The position numbers and the translations under genes are program-made. The notes under the pieces are model-generated. The model was not told the origin of the DNA and ran no database searches. It was given only the letters and a program-made list of their open reading frames with translations. 64,000 nt of DNA from Andreprevotia lacus DSM 23236 (GTDB lineage: Bacteria; Pseudomonadota; Gammaproteobacteria; Burkholderiales; Chitinibacteraceae). Below, one piece after another: positions 26,222-36,201 of the stretch (within the stretch, counting starts at the first letter, position 1; every line of letters begins with the position of its first letter). The stretch spans positions 248,001-312,000 of the forward strand of contig NZ_FWXD01000001.1 in the NCBI RefSeq assembly GCF_900176275.1, read 5' to 3'.

Positions 26222-27307
26222 TTAGGCGCCGGCGCGTTCTTCGACGATCAGCCAGCGATTGCCCGATTTCTGCATGATGAGCGTTTTGCCGGTGCTGGTC
26301 GAGAGGCGCTCGGACTTGTAGCTCTGGCGGAAACGTACCTTGACGGTATCGTCGTCGACGAAGTCGATCTTCACGTCGCTGACTTCCACATCGATGGATT
26401 TTGGGGCGCTAATGCGCTCGCGTCTGTCTTTGGCCCATGCATCAAATTTCTGGCCGCCCGGCGCCTTGAACTGGCGGCTGTAGGCACCCAGATAGCCGTT
26501 CACGTTCTTGTTGCTCCACGCCGTGGCCCAGCCATCGATGGCGGCGATGATTTGCTGGCGTGCCGCATCGTGGCCGCCCTTGGCGGTTTCGGTCTTGGCC
26601 GGTACGGGTGTGGCGACCGGGGCCGGCGTCGGGGCAGGAGCCAGCGTCGGCAATGGTTTCGGCGTCGGGGCGGCCTTGGCGGTCGGTACCGGTGTGGCAA
26701 CCGGCGGCAGGGTGGGCAGCGGTGCTACGGTCGGCGCAGGTGGTGTGGTTTTGCCCGGCTTGGTGGCCGGTGCCTGTGCGATCCTGGGCAGCGTGCCATT
26801 CTGGCTGAACAGCTCGCTCACCAGCTTGAGCTTGGTCTGCACATTGTTGTTGTTTTCCAACTGCAACGCCTTGCTATAGGCCTGCGAGGCGAGGCGCGCA
26901 TAGAGGTCGCCGAGGTTTTCATGCGCAATGGCATAGCTCGGGTTGGTCTGGATGGCCATCTGCAGCGCGGCGCGCGATTTGTCGAGCTGGTTCTGCTGCG
27001 CGTAGAGCACTGCCAGATTGTTGTACGGCTCGGGCAGTTGCGGATAGTCCTCGGACAGGCTCACAAAGGCCTTGATGGCTTCGTCGGTGCGGCCCAGCTC
27101 GGTCAGCGCCAGGCCGCGCATGAAGCGGATCTGCGCATCTTTCGGGTTCTTGGCCAGCGACTTGTCGGCCTTGTCCAGTACTTGTGCAAACTGCTTGCCG
27201 CGCAGCAAGACCTGGATGTCCTCGGCGTCGCCGGCATGAGCAAAGGCGCAGGCCAGCAGGGCGATCAGCGCAGTGTGGCGAAGACGGGGAAAGCAGCGCA
27301 CGGACAT
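26222..27307 (-). CDS. Secreted TPR protein with proline-rich linker and NTF2-like C-terminal domain
   Basis: The 361-residue protein has a signal peptide (ALIALLACAFAHAG). TPR-like repeats fill about 25-150 (IRFMRGLALTELGRTDEAIK, LPEPYNNLAVLYAQQNQLDK, YAIAHENLGDLYARLA). A low-complexity linker rich in Pro, Ala, Thr and Val covers about 170-245. The C-terminal domain (about 250-361) is similar to that of the following L,D-transpeptidase. The linker could span the peptidoglycan. It is the first gene of a two-gene operon with the transpeptidase. No catalytic residues are visible, so a scaffold or activator role is inference. Confidence 0.85.
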   Translation of the reverse strand: MSVRCFPRLRHTALIALLACAFAHAGDAEDIQVLLRGKQFAQVLDKADKSLAKNPKDAQIRFMRGLALTELGRTDEAIKAFVSLSEDYPQLPEPYNNLAVLYAQQNQLDKSRAALQMAIQTNPSYAIAHENLGDLYARLASQAYSKALQLENNNNVQTKLKLVSELFSQNGTLPRIAQAPATKPGKTTPPAPTVAPLPTLPPVATPVPTAKAAPTPKPLPTLAPAPTPAPVATPVPAKTETAKGGHDAARQQIIAAIDGWATAWSNKNVNGYLGAYSRQFKAPGGQKFDAWAKDRRERISAPKSIDVEVSDVKIDFVDDDTVKVRFRQSYKSERLSTSTGKTLIMQKSGNRWLIVEERAGA

Positions 27308-27380
27308 GGGTGTGGTTCCGGTGAATCAGCAAGTGCCATTAAACTGGCGGAGTTTACCAAAACCTTATGCTGGCCGCCTT

Positions 27381-27728
27381 ATGAACCTGCCACCCGGTGT
27401 GATCACCATCCTGCTGCTGATCGCTTCCAATGTCTTCATGACCTTTGCCTGGTATGGGCACCTCAAACACGTACAGGATCGTACGTGGTTGCTGGCGGCT
27501 TTGATCAGCTGGGGAATTGCCCTGTTCGAATACCTGCTGCAAGTGCCAGCCAACCGCATCGGCAGCGGCGTGTATACCTTGCCGCAACTCAAAATCATCC
27601 AGGAGGTGATCACGCTGGGGGTCTTCGTGCCGTTTTCGCTGTTCTACATGGGGCAGCCGTTCAAGCTGGATTTTGTTTGGGCGGGGTTGTGTTTGCTGGG
27701 GGCGGTGTATTTCATGTTCCGCAGCTGA
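27381..27728 (+). CDS. DUF486 (DMT-type) small membrane protein
   Basis: The 115-residue protein has four predicted helices and contains ASNVFMTFAWYGHL, FEYLLQVPANRIGS and LPQLKIIQEVITLGVFVPFS, the pattern of the DUF486 family. These resemble half-size drug/metabolite transporters and may act as dimers, but no substrate is known. The ATG at 27381 is supported by family length; the open frame continues upstream without a ribosome binding site. It is divergent from the TPR gene. Confidence 0.85.
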   Translation: MNLPPGVITILLLIASNVFMTFAWYGHLKHVQDRTWLLAALISWGIALFEYLLQVPANRIGSGVYTLPQLKIIQEVITLGVFVPFSLFYMGQPFKLDFVWAGLCLLGAVYFMFRS

Positions 27729-27848
27729 GGCAGGGTGCCCATTTTCCGGTCAGTCTGCGAACGAGCAAGGTTCCTGCCAAAACGCGGCCAGCCGGGATCT
27801 TGATGCCGGTTATCCACAGAGGACGGGCCGAGGGCGCATGACGGGCTC

Positions 27849-28334
27849 TCAGGAAGAAGCCTCAACCAGCGCATCGGTCAATTGCATTTCCCGGCTGGTT
27901 AGCAGCCGCTCGATATCTGCAAGGATGATCATGCGTTCCTCCAGCGCCCCGAGACCCTGGATGTATTCGGTGCTCAGGTGAGCGCCGAACTCGGGTGCCG
28001 GCTTGATTTGATCGCGGGTTAGCGCAATGACATCGGATACTCCGTCAACCACGATACCGATGACACGTTGAGCCACGTTCAGAATGATGACCACGGTAAA
28101 TTGGTCGTAAGCTGGCTCGCCAAGTGCAAATTTGATGCGCAGATCGACGATGGGAACGATGATGCCACGCAAATTGATGATCCCCTTGATGAACTCGGGG
28201 GTACTGGCAATGCGTGTGACGTGGTCATAACCGCGTATTTCCTGGACCTTGAGGATGTCGATGCCATACTCCTCCAGCCCCAGGGTGAACACCAAGTACT
28301 CGGCGGCGCCGTTTGCTGTGCTGATGTAATCCAT
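27849..28334 (-). CDS. cheW: Chemotaxis coupling protein CheW
   Basis: CheW links chemoreceptors to the kinase CheA. The 161-residue protein has the family fold with [39 protein letters not shown] and [18 protein letters not shown]. It follows cheA by about 18 bp on the same strand and is the last gene of cheY-cheA-cheW. No receptor, methyltransferase or methylesterase gene is present in this window. Confidence 0.96.
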   Translation of the reverse strand: MDYISTANGAAEYLVFTLGLEEYGIDILKVQEIRGYDHVTRIASTPEFIKGIINLRGIIVPIVDLRIKFALGEPAYDQFTVVIILNVAQRVIGIVVDGVSDVIALTRDQIKPAPEFGAHLSTEYIQGLGALEERMIILADIERLLTSREMQLTDALVEASS

Positions 28335-28352
28335 CTTTCCTCCTGCGCAGGC

Positions 28353-30458
28353 TCAGGCTGCTTCGCTCACGGTGCGGCCAAGTGCGATGCGCACCAGTGA
28401 TTCGATATCGACGATCAGCGCAACGCGGCCGTCACCCATGATGGTGGCTCCCGACAAGCCATCCACCTTGCGGAAATTTGTTTCCAGGCTCTTGATTACC
28501 ACCTGGTATTGGCCGATCAGCTCATCCACATGCAGCGCGATCTTGCCCAATTCGGCTTCAAGGATGACAAACAAGCCTTTATCGCACGCTCGGGGTGCTC
28601 CCCCGAAGACATGCTGCAGTGTGACTACCGGCATGTATTCCTCGCGTACCGCGAGCACCCGGCCATGGCCGGAGACGGTACGCAGCTCATTGCTGCTTGG
28701 CTGCAATGATTCGATGATAAAGGCGAGCGGGATGACATAAACCTCACCATCCACACGCACTGCCATGCCCTCCAGAATGGCCAGCGTTAGTGGCAGGCGT
28801 ATGGTGATGATCGTGCCGATATCGGTGCGGGTCTCGATGTCGATGCGGCCGCCCATGGCCTGAATGTTCCGCCGCACCACATCCATGCCCACGCCGCGCC
28901 CGGAAACATCGGTCACGGTTTCTGCGGTGGAAAAGCCCGGTTCAAAGATCAACTGCCATACCTCGCCATCAGACATGCCATCATGCACTTTCATGCCTTG
29001 CGATTGCGCCTTGGCCAGTATCCTGGCACGGTTTAGTCCGGCACCATCATCTGCCACCTGGATTACGACATTGCCCCCTTGGTCGAAGGCCCTGAGTGTC
29101 AGTGCGCCAACCTCATCTTTGCCTTTGGCTCGGCGCACCTCCGCAGTCTCGATGCCATGGTCGAGACTATTGCGTACCAGATGAGTCAGGGGGTCCGACA
29201 GCTTTTCGATCAGGCCGCGATCCAGCTCGGTCTGTTCGCCATGCATGGCAAGACGTACCCGCTTGCCCAGCTTGCTCGCGGTGTCGCGCACCAGGCGCGG
29301 AAAACGGTTGAACACGAACGAGATAGGCATCATGCGGATGGACATGGCTGCTTCCTGCAGCTCCCGGGTGTTGCGCTCAAGCTGGCCTATGCCATTGAGC
29401 AACAATTCATTGATGGCCGGGTCGAGTTGGCCTGCCAGCTGCGACAACATGGCCTGTGTAATGACCAACTCGCCAACCAGATTCATCAGGTCATCGACCT
29501 TCTCCGTGCTGACCCGAATCGAGCCGCTTTCGGTGCTGGCCGAGGCTGTACGCAATATGGCCGCTTCGGGCATGGGAACGCCGGGGGGCGGCCGGGTGCC
29601 ATCCGGCACGGCTGCAACGGGCGGACCATCCTCTTCGGCTGCGCTGCTGGCGGCAAAGCTGGCTGCTGCTAGAGTGCCTCGCGGGGAGAACAAGCCATAG
29701 CTTTCGTCCTCCTCCGCAATGTCGTTGGCAAGATCGAGCTGGCCTGGCGACTGACGAGCTTCAAACAGCCTGGTCCCGCTTTCTTTCTCATGCACCCCGG
29801 GGTCTGCAACCCGGGATTGCAGCGGCACCGGCGCTGCTCTTGCCATTGAAAATGGCCGCAAAACAAATTCATGCGGTGCCAATATGGCGCCCAATGCTGC
29901 GGTCAGCTCGGCGGCTGATGCTTGCGAGCTACAAATGAAGGCGTGATCGCGGGGGAAATCCGGATCTGCACGCCAACCCTGTCCCTGCAGTGTGACGGCC
30001 AGCCCAGCCAGGCGTTCATGGCTGATCCCCGGTGCGACCAGCTGCAAGTGCCAGCCTTTGGCGGCAGTTCCCCCAGTTTCCAGCGCATGCAACTTGCTGC
30101 AGGCATCTACCGTTGTGGCGGGGCTGATCTCATCGCCGGATTGATAGGTTTGCACCATGCCCTTGAGCAGGTCGCTGGTTTCCAGGAAGGTATCCACCAT
30201 ATCGGCCCGCAAGGGCATGATGCCCTTGCGTACGCGATCCAGCTGGTTTTCCAGAATATGCGTGATTTCGGCGAGTGCAGAAAAACCGAAGGTAGCCGCC
30301 CCGCCCTTGATGGAGTGTGCTGCGCGGAAAATGCCATTGAGGTCTTCCGGATCGGGGGCGTTCAGGTTTGTGGCAAGCAGCAACGACTCCATGGATGCAA
30401 GGTGCTCAAGCGCCTCATCGAAGAACGTCTGCGCAAACCTGGAAATGTCGATGGTCAT
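28353..30458 (-). CDS. cheA: Chemotaxis histidine kinase CheA
   Basis: CheA autophosphorylates on its Hpt domain and passes the phosphate to CheY. In 701 residues the domains are: Hpt (1-110) with phospho-site H48 in AAHSIKGGAATFGF; a P2-like region and acidic linker; the dimerisation helix pair (STEKVDDLMNLVGELVITQA); the ATPase domain with LVRNSLDHGIE, DDGAGLN and GRGVGMDVV; and a CheW-like P5 domain at the C-terminus. The start at 30458 gives the correct Hpt beginning (TIDISRFAQTFFDEALEHL). cheY lies 38 bp upstream and cheW downstream. Confidence 0.97.
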   Translation of the reverse strand: MTIDISRFAQTFFDEALEHLASMESLLLATNLNAPDPEDLNGIFRAAHSIKGGAATFGFSALAEITHILENQLDRVRKGIMPLRADMVDTFLETSDLLKGMVQTYQSGDEISPATTVDACSKLHALETGGTAAKGWHLQLVAPGISHERLAGLAVTLQGQGWRADPDFPRDHAFICSSQASAAELTAALGAILAPHEFVLRPFSMARAAPVPLQSRVADPGVHEKESGTRLFEARQSPGQLDLANDIAEEDESYGLFSPRGTLAAASFAASSAAEEDGPPVAAVPDGTRPPPGVPMPEAAILRTASASTESGSIRVSTEKVDDLMNLVGELVITQAMLSQLAGQLDPAINELLLNGIGQLERNTRELQEAAMSIRMMPISFVFNRFPRLVRDTASKLGKRVRLAMHGEQTELDRGLIEKLSDPLTHLVRNSLDHGIETAEVRRAKGKDEVGALTLRAFDQGGNVVIQVADDGAGLNRARILAKAQSQGMKVHDGMSDGEVWQLIFEPGFSTAETVTDVSGRGVGMDVVRRNIQAMGGRIDIETRTDIGTIITIRLPLTLAILEGMAVRVDGEVYVIPLAFIIESLQPSSNELRTVSGHGRVLAVREEYMPVVTLQHVFGGAPRACDKGLFVILEAELGKIALHVDELIGQYQVVIKSLETNFRKVDGLSGATIMGDGRVALIVDIESLVRIALGRTVSEAA

Positions 30459-30496
30459 GTACTGCCCGCCCCATGTTGACGCTACGCTGCCGCTCG

Positions 30497-30877
30497 TCAG
30501 CCAACTACTTTCTGCACTACATCCAGCAGTTTTTGTGGGTCGAATGGCTTGACTAGCCAACCGGTGGCACCTGCTGCCCGTCCTTGTGCCTTCATGGTCT
30601 CGCCTGTTTCTGTTGTGAGCATCAGGATGGGGGTTGTTTCATATTGCGGCAGTGCCCTCAATGCCTTGATCAGGGCGAGTCCATCCATGCCAGGCATATT
30701 CTGGTCAGTGAGGACCAGATCAAATTGCTGTGCTTTGGATGCACGCAGTCCGTTCTCTCCGTCGGCGGCCTCCATGACTTGATAGCCGGCCGATTTCAGG
30801 ATGAACGCCACCATTTGCCGCATGGTGGCGGAATCATCAACCGTGAGAACCATCTTGCCCATATTGACTTCACTCAT
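30497..30877 (-). CDS. cheY: CheY-like chemotaxis response regulator
   Basis: A single receiver domain of 126 residues with no output domain. The acidic pocket D14-D15, the phospho-acceptor D58 in LTDQNMPGMDG, the threonine in LMLTTETGE and the lysine in LVKPF are all present. CheY-P normally binds the flagellar motor switch or, for other copies, acts as a phosphate sink. A second in-frame ATG six residues in (MGKMVLTVDDS) is an alternative start. It is the first gene of cheY-cheA-cheW. Confidence 0.93.
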   Translation of the reverse strand: MSEVNMGKMVLTVDDSATMRQMVAFILKSAGYQVMEAADGENGLRASKAQQFDLVLTDQNMPGMDGLALIKALRALPQYETTPILMLTTETGETMKAQGRAAGATGWLVKPFDPQKLLDVVQKVVG

Positions 30878-31280
30878 TCTCTGTTCTTAATAGTTTCTAA
30901 AGCTTTTTTACGGCTTTTTCAATGAAGGCAAGGCTTGCAGAGCACCATTACACTTTTGCTCCACATGGTCTTGATCGGGTGGGGCGTATCAGCTCTGCGC
31001 TGCATGCCGCGGCTCCGGTCAGCTGACGACGACCGGATTGGCGTGAGCAAAATGCCCTGCATGCTTGCGCTTGGTGCATGGTCCCTGCACTGTGGGAATG
31101 GCGCCAAGTGGCGAGAGATGACGTTTCGGGTGCTCCCAGTCCCTTGCGGGGCGATGAGGTGCGAGGGGGGGCACAGGCGATAACACCAGGCGTTTTTCTG
31201 CGTGGCTAACTGATTTCTCCAATAGCCTATCTCATGCCGCTGTCTACAATGAAGCCGATTGAATATAGGGGGTGATGCCC
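30878..31280. other. Intergenic region between cheY and upp, no gene seen
   Basis: About 400 bp lie between the divergent genes cheY (minus) and upp (plus). Short open frames here have no ribosome binding site and no recognisable protein pattern. I found no convincing sigma-28 or sigma-54 promoter for the che genes. The region presumably holds both promoters. Confidence 0.6.
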
Positions 31281-31913
31281 ATGCAGATACAGGTTGTCGA
31301 TCACCCATTGGTGCAGCACAAGCTCGCGTTGCTGCGCGAGGCCGAGGTCAGCACCAACAAATTTCGCCTGTTGACCGCAGAGCTGGCGCGGCTGCTGGCC
31401 TACGAGGCCACACGCGACCTGTTGCTGGAAGATCATGTGATCCAGGGCTGGTGCGGGCCGGTGAACGTGAAGAAGATCAAGGGCAAGAAGCTGACCGTGG
31501 TGCCCATCCTGCGCGCCGGCATCGGCATGCTCGATGGCGTGCTCGATCTGGTGCCCTCGGCCAAGATCAGCGTGGTGGGCCTGGCGCGCAACGAAGAAAC
31601 GCTGCAGCCCGAGCCTTACTTTGAAAAGCTGGTCGGTAATCTCGAAGACCGGCTGGCGCTGATCATCGACCCCATGCTGGCCACGGGCGGCTCGCTGGTG
31701 GCCACCATCGACATGCTCAAGCGCAAGGGTTGTACCGACATCAAGGCCATCGTGATGGTGGCTGCGCCCGAAGGCGTGCGCTTGGTAAACGAGAAACACC
31801 CTGACGTGCCCATCGTTGCTGCCTCGCTCGACAGTCACCTGAACGAGCATGGCTACATCATTCCGGGCCTGGGTGATGCTGGCGACAAGATATTCGGCAC
31901 CATCAACAAATAA
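31281..31913 (+). CDS. upp: Uracil phosphoribosyltransferase
   Basis: Upp converts uracil and PRPP to UMP in pyrimidine salvage. The 210-residue protein shows [16 protein letters not shown] at the start, [17 protein letters not shown], the PRPP loop [10 protein letters not shown] and the C-terminal [13 protein letters not shown]. Of the clustered start codons at 31272-31281, the ATG at 31281 has the best distance (8 bases) from AGGGGG. It precedes the uracil permease gene uraA by about 106 bp, a common salvage pair. Confidence 0.96.
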   Translation: MQIQVVDHPLVQHKLALLREAEVSTNKFRLLTAELARLLAYEATRDLLLEDHVIQGWCGPVNVKKIKGKKLTVVPILRAGIGMLDGVLDLVPSAKISVVGLARNEETLQPEPYFEKLVGNLEDRLALIIDPMLATGGSLVATIDMLKRKGCTDIKAIVMVAAPEGVRLVNEKHPDVPIVAASLDSHLNEHGYIIPGLGDAGDKIFGTINK

Positions 31914-31922
31914 GCGCAGCAG

Positions 31923-31946
31923 AGCCGGGGTTACCCGGCTTCTTCT
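31923..31946 (+). terminator. Weak terminator between upp and uraA
   Basis: The stem AGCCGGG/CCCGGCT with a 4-base loop is followed by TCTTCTTGTC. It may reduce read-through from upp into uraA. Confidence 0.5.
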
Positions 31947-32019
31947 TGTCCATCGCTCGTCGTGCGCCGTCATTCCTGGTTGATGTGCCCGCGAGTAAGC
32001 CCCTTTTTCGGAGAATCCC

Positions 32020-33264
32020 ATGCTGCATACGCTGAAAACAGCGGTATCCGGCGCGCAGATCCTGTTCGTCGCCTTTGGCGCGCTGGTGCTGGTGCCGCTG
32101 CTCACCGGGCTCAACCCGGCCATGGCGCTGCTGGGCGCCGGTGTTGGCACCTTGCTGTTCCAGCTGGTGACCAAGCGGCAGGTGCCGATCTTCCTCGGCT
32201 CGTCGTTTGCCTTCATCGCGCCCATCATTTTTGCCATGCACACCTGGGGGCAGGCAGCGACGCAGTTCGGCCTGTTTGCCGCCGGCTTCATGTACTTCGT
32301 GGTCGCCGCCATCGTCCGCTGGCGCGGCATGGCGCTGATCGAGCGCATTTTGCCGCCGGTGGTGATCGGCCCCGTCATCATTGTGATCGGGATGTCAGTG
32401 GCCGTCGCGGCATCCGGCATGGCCATGGGGCAGGCGGGTGGCAAGCAGCTGATTCCGTATGGCACGTCCATCCTGCTGGCCGGCATTTCGCTGCTGACTA
32501 CCATCGTGGTGGCGGTGTTTGCCGGTGGCATGCTGCGGCTGGTGCCCATCCTCAGCGGGGTGATCGTTGGCTATGTTGCCGCAGCCCTGCTGGGCGTGGT
32601 CGATTTGCATGGCGTGATCGCCGCGCCGTGGTTCGCCATGCCGCATTTCGTCAGCCCGGAGGTGAACTGGGCTGCCGCGCTGTTCATGCTGCCGGTGGCG
32701 ATTGCGCCCGCCATCGAGCACATTGGTGGCGTGATGGCGGTGGGCAAGGTGGCGGGGCAGGATTACACCGCCAAGCCTGGCCTGCACCGCACCCTGACCG
32801 GTGACGGCCTGGGGGTATGCTTTGCCGGCCTGATCGGTGGCCCGCCCATCACTACCTATGCCGAGGTGACCGGCGCGCTGATGATCACGCGCAACTTCAA
32901 CCCGGTGATCATGACCTGGGCGGCAGCGCTGGCCATGGTGCTGGCCTTCTTCGGCAAGTTCAACGCGGTGTTGCAGTCCATTCCCATGCCGGTGATGGGC
33001 GGCATCATGGTGTTGCTGTTCGGCACCATCGCCAGCATCGGCCTCAAGACCATGATCGATGCCAAGGTCGACCTGATGCAGCCGCGCAACCTCGTCATCG
33101 TCGCCGTAGTGCTGACCTGTGGCATCGGTGGCCTGACGGTGAAGATTGGCGATTTCAACATGGTGGGCGTGGGCTTGGTCAGCCTGCTGGCCATCGCGCT
33201 GCATTTAATGCTGCCGCTGGAGGGCAAGGCGCGTGACGGTATTGCCGAGGGGCAGGATGTATAG
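32020..33264 (+). CDS. uraA: Uracil permease (NCS2 family)
   Basis: UraA is the uracil:proton symporter of the inner membrane. The 414-residue protein is hydrophobic throughout, as expected for the 14-helix NCS2 fold. It contains KRQVPIFLGSSFAFIAPII and, in the middle, PVAIAPAIEHIGGVMAVGKV, where the glutamate binds uracil in this family. It is followed by a region like GDGLGVCFAGLIGGPPITTY. It lies downstream of upp, so uptake and salvage are linked. A bidirectional terminator follows. Confidence 0.94.
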   Translation: MLHTLKTAVSGAQILFVAFGALVLVPLLTGLNPAMALLGAGVGTLLFQLVTKRQVPIFLGSSFAFIAPIIFAMHTWGQAATQFGLFAAGFMYFVVAAIVRWRGMALIERILPPVVIGPVIIVIGMSVAVAASGMAMGQAGGKQLIPYGTSILLAGISLLTTIVVAVFAGGMLRLVPILSGVIVGYVAAALLGVVDLHGVIAAPWFAMPHFVSPEVNWAAALFMLPVAIAPAIEHIGGVMAVGKVAGQDYTAKPGLHRTLTGDGLGVCFAGLIGGPPITTYAEVTGALMITRNFNPVIMTWAAALAMVLAFFGKFNAVLQSIPMPVMGGIMVLLFGTIASIGLKTMIDAKVDLMQPRNLVIVAVVLTCGIGGLTVKIGDFNMVGVGLVSLLAIALHLMLPLEGKARDGIAEGQDV

Positions 33265-33278
33265 CGTGTGTTGACCAA

Positions 33279-33307
33279 TAAAAAAGCGGCCAGTGGCCGC
33301 TTTTTTA
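33279..33307. terminator. Bidirectional terminator between uraA and the Yip1 gene
   Basis: AAAAAAGCGGCCA pairs with TGGCCGCTTTTTT. A-rich and T-rich sides let it work for uraA on the plus strand and the convergent Yip1 gene on the minus strand. Confidence 0.88.
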
Positions 33308-33321
33308 TTGATGTGTCGTGC

Positions 33322-33894
33322 TCAGGCGCTGAAAAACGGCATCGACAGAATCGCACACAGAATCGCCCAAGCGCCGCCGCCTATCCACATCACCAGATAG
33401 GTCATGTCGCGCACGTCTTCATCACGCTCCTTGCCCAGCATGGCCGGGATGCCGTGATAGACCAGTGCGCAGGCCATGGCGAGGCCGGTGAAGGCACAGG
33501 CCAGGTTGAATAGCACCGAGGGCACGAACAGGGTCAGTGAGGACAGCCACATCGGCACGGCAGCAATCGCGGCCAGTGCATAGCTGCCGTCATAGTCGCT
33601 GCGTGCTTTGTGGGCGCGGGCCAGCTGGCGGATGATCCACGCCATGCTGGGCACGGTGAGCATTTCGGCCACAAAGAACGCGACCGCCAGTGTTTCCCAG
33701 TGCGACATGCTGACTGTGGGCCCGTAGTACTGGCCGTAGCGGCTGCCGGCATACAGCACCATCAACACCGGCAGCAGCGACAGCGGCAGCACCAGTTTGA
33801 TGAAGAAGCTGAATGCAGTTGGGTGGGCTTCGTGCAGTTCGTCCCAGCCTTCATGGAACGAGGTGAGCATATGGGTATAGGTGGTGGCTTTCAT
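33322..33894 (-). CDS. Yip1-domain membrane protein
   Basis: The 190-residue protein has a cytoplasmic N-terminus (THMLTSFHEGWDELHEAHPT) and five hydrophobic segments, matching the bacterial Yip1 family (PF04893). Such proteins are of unknown function. The start at 33894 is fixed by AAGGAGA six bases upstream; the open frame continues further 5' only as a shadow of glnS. It is convergent with uraA and divergent from glnS. Confidence 0.8.
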   Translation of the reverse strand: MKATTYTHMLTSFHEGWDELHEAHPTAFSFFIKLVLPLSLLPVLMVLYAGSRYGQYYGPTVSMSHWETLAVAFFVAEMLTVPSMAWIIRQLARAHKARSDYDGSYALAAIAAVPMWLSSLTLFVPSVLFNLACAFTGLAMACALVYHGIPAMLGKERDEDVRDMTYLVMWIGGGAWAILCAILSMPFFSA

Positions 33895-34065
33895 GGCAAG
33901 TCTCCTTGACGCTGCAGGGCTGCAGGGGAGGGCGGTCGAGGTGGGGCTATGACTTGGTGTTAGACCCGTGGGGGTGGAATAAATCCAGTTGCACGTGGTC
34001 TGGCCCGACAAAGGGCGCTTTCCGCTACAATCTGTCCTTTGAATCTGTCCGCCTTTTCCGCGCTT

Positions 34066-35754
34066 ATGAGCACCGAAGCCCCAGTCAGCAACTTCATCCG
34101 CGCCATCATTGATGGCGATCTTGCCTCGGGCAAGCGTACGTCCGTGGTGACGCGCTTTCCGCCTGAACCCAATGGTTACCTGCACGTCGGCCACGCCAAG
34201 TCGATCTGCCTGAATTTCGGCATCGCGCAGGATTACCAGGGCCAGTGCAATCTGCGCATGGACGATACCAACCCGGAGAAGGAAGAAGACGAATACGCCG
34301 CCGCCATCGAGGCCGATGTGCGCTGGCTCGGCTTCGAGTGGAATGGCGCCGTGCGCCATGCCTCCGACTACTTCGAGCAGCTGTATGGCTATGCCGAAGA
34401 GCTGATCAGCGCCGGCAAGGCCTTCGTTTGCGAGCTGAACGCCGAGCAAATGCGCGAATACCGTGGCGATTTCTCCAAGCCCGGCAAGGACAGCCCGTAT
34501 CGCACCCGTTCGGTTGAAGAAAACCTCGACCTGTTCCGCCGCATGCGCGCTGGCGAGTTTGCCGACGGCAGCAAGACGCTGCGTCTGAAAATCGACATGG
34601 CGTCGCCCAACCTGAACCTGCGCGATCCGGTGATCTACCGCATCAAGCGCGAAACGCACATCAAGACCGGTGATAGCTGGTGCATCTACCCGATGTACGA
34701 CTACACCCACTGCATTTCGGACGCGCTGGAAGGCATCACCCACTCGCTGTGCACGCTGGAGTTTGAAGACCACCGCCCGTTGTACGACTGGGTGCTGGAC
34801 AACATCAGCCTGGGCCATCATCCGCAACAGATCGAATTCTCGCGACTGGAACTGCTGTACACCATCACCTCCAAGCGCAAGCTCAATCAGCTGGTGACCG
34901 AAAAGCTGGTAAGCGGTTGGGACGACCCGCGCATGCCCACCATCACCGGCATGCGCCGCCGTGGTTACTCGCCGGAAGGCATCAAGCTGTTTTCGCAGCG
35001 CATTGGTGTGTCCAAGGGCGAAAACATCATCGACTACAGCATCCTGGAAGGGTCGGTGCGCGAAACGCTGGAAGAAGCCTGCCCGCGCGTCATCGCCGTG
35101 CTGGACCCGATCAAGGTCACGCTGACCAATTTCGAGGCCGGCGTCACCGCCAGCCGTAGCGCGCCTTACCATCCGCACCATGCCGAATGGGGCGAGCGCG
35201 AAGTGCCGATTGCGCCGACGATCTATGTCGAGCGCGAAGACTTTGCCGAAGTCCCACCGGCCGGTTGGCAGCGGCTGACATTGGGTAGCGAAGTGCGCCT
35301 GCGCTACTCCTACGTGATCAAGTGCGATGAAGTGATCAAGGACGCCGCCGGCAATGTGGTCGAGCTCAAGTGCAGCATCGACCCGGCCACCCTTGGCCAG
35401 AACCCGGTGGGCCGCAAGGTCAAGGGCGTGATTCACTGGATCTCGGCCGAGCACGCTATCGAAGCCGAAGTGCGCCTGTACGACCGCCTGTTCACCGAAG
35501 CCCGCCCTGATGCAGTGCGCGGCGACGATGGCCAGTACGTCGACTTCAAGCAATTCATCAACCCGGAATCGTTCAGGACCATTACGGCCTACGTCGAGCC
35601 GGTCGTTGCCAGTGCTGCGCCGGAAACGCGCTATCAGTTCGAGCGCCTGGGTTACTTCGTCACCGACCGCCACGACCATGTGGCCGGCGGTAAACCGGTG
35701 TTCAACCGCACCGTCACGCTCAAGGATGCGTGGGCGGGCAAGGAAGCCAAATGA
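34066..35754 (+). CDS. glnS: Glutaminyl-tRNA synthetase
   Basis: GlnS charges tRNA-Gln directly with glutamine. The 562-residue class I enzyme has the HIGH-type motif [12 protein letters not shown], the KMSKS-equivalent [10 protein letters not shown], and the GlnRS block [20 protein letters not shown]. The C-terminal anticodon-binding barrels cover about the last 200 residues. The ATG at 34066 matches the family start ([11 protein letters not shown]). The stop codon overlaps the start of the next gene (ATGA), so the two are translated from one message. Confidence 0.97.
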   Translation: MSTEAPVSNFIRAIIDGDLASGKRTSVVTRFPPEPNGYLHVGHAKSICLNFGIAQDYQGQCNLRMDDTNPEKEEDEYAAAIEADVRWLGFEWNGAVRHASDYFEQLYGYAEELISAGKAFVCELNAEQMREYRGDFSKPGKDSPYRTRSVEENLDLFRRMRAGEFADGSKTLRLKIDMASPNLNLRDPVIYRIKRETHIKTGDSWCIYPMYDYTHCISDALEGITHSLCTLEFEDHRPLYDWVLDNISLGHHPQQIEFSRLELLYTITSKRKLNQLVTEKLVSGWDDPRMPTITGMRRRGYSPEGIKLFSQRIGVSKGENIIDYSILEGSVRETLEEACPRVIAVLDPIKVTLTNFEAGVTASRSAPYHPHHAEWGEREVPIAPTIYVEREDFAEVPPAGWQRLTLGSEVRLRYSYVIKCDEVIKDAAGNVVELKCSIDPATLGQNPVGRKVKGVIHWISAEHAIEAEVRLYDRLFTEARPDAVRGDDGQYVDFKQFINPESFRTITAYVEPVVASAAPETRYQFERLGYFVTDRHDHVAGGKPVFNRTVTLKDAWAGKEAK

Positions 35755-36140
35755 TGCGTATCGCCGCCCTCGTCGTTGCCCTTTTGACTGCCGGTGCTGC
35801 GCTGGCCGAAGACGCCGCGCCTGCCCCGGTGCTGTTCCGTGGCGAGCGCGGCCTGGCACCGGTGCCGGTGGTCTATGACTACCTCAAGGACCGCATTGCC
35901 GACGAGGTGGGGCTGAGCGACTACCAGACGCTCAGCATCAAGCAGCTGCGCAAGGGCGAAGACCGCGAGCATGTACAGGTCGAGGTAGTAATGGCCGGCC
36001 TGACCGATGATGCCATCGCCAGCCAGCGCTACCTGTTGGCCCTGCATGTAGAGGAAAGCGGCTGGGTGATCGACTCAGCCAAGCAGGACTGGAAATGCCG
36101 CCGTGGCGGCAAGGGCTGGACCAACAAGCCTTGCAAGTGA
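35751..36140 (+). CDS. Secreted hypothetical protein, 129 residues
   Basis: The start overlaps the glnS stop (ATGATG, either ATG possible). A clear signal peptide ([19 protein letters not shown]) is followed by a mature domain of about 105 residues with the C-terminal sequence [17 protein letters not shown]. Its two cysteines could form a disulfide in the periplasm. I do not recognise a family. The overlap implies co-translation with glnS, but no functional link is evident. Confidence 0.8.
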   Translation: MMRIAALVVALLTAGAALAEDAAPAPVLFRGERGLAPVPVVYDYLKDRIADEVGLSDYQTLSIKQLRKGEDREHVQVEVVMAGLTDDAIASQRYLLALHVEESGWVIDSAKQDWKCRRGGKGWTNKPCK

Positions 36141-36201
36141 CTTTGTTTTCCGTGATGCACAACGGGCTGGGCTTCAGCCCGTTTTCTTTGATGAGGGTGA
36201 A

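Noticed and set aside
30878-30960. Possible sigma-28 promoter upstream of cheY
   Set aside because: A GCCGTAAA resembles the -10 part, but no TAAA-type -35 is found at the right distance.
30935-31183. Possible 82-residue gene between cheY and upp
   Set aside because: No ribosome binding site and atypical composition with many Cys and Met; looks like non-coding sequence.
33895-35859. Long minus-strand extension of the Yip1 gene across glnS
   Set aside because: AAGGAGA and the Yip1 start define the gene at 33894; the extension is the reverse of glnS.
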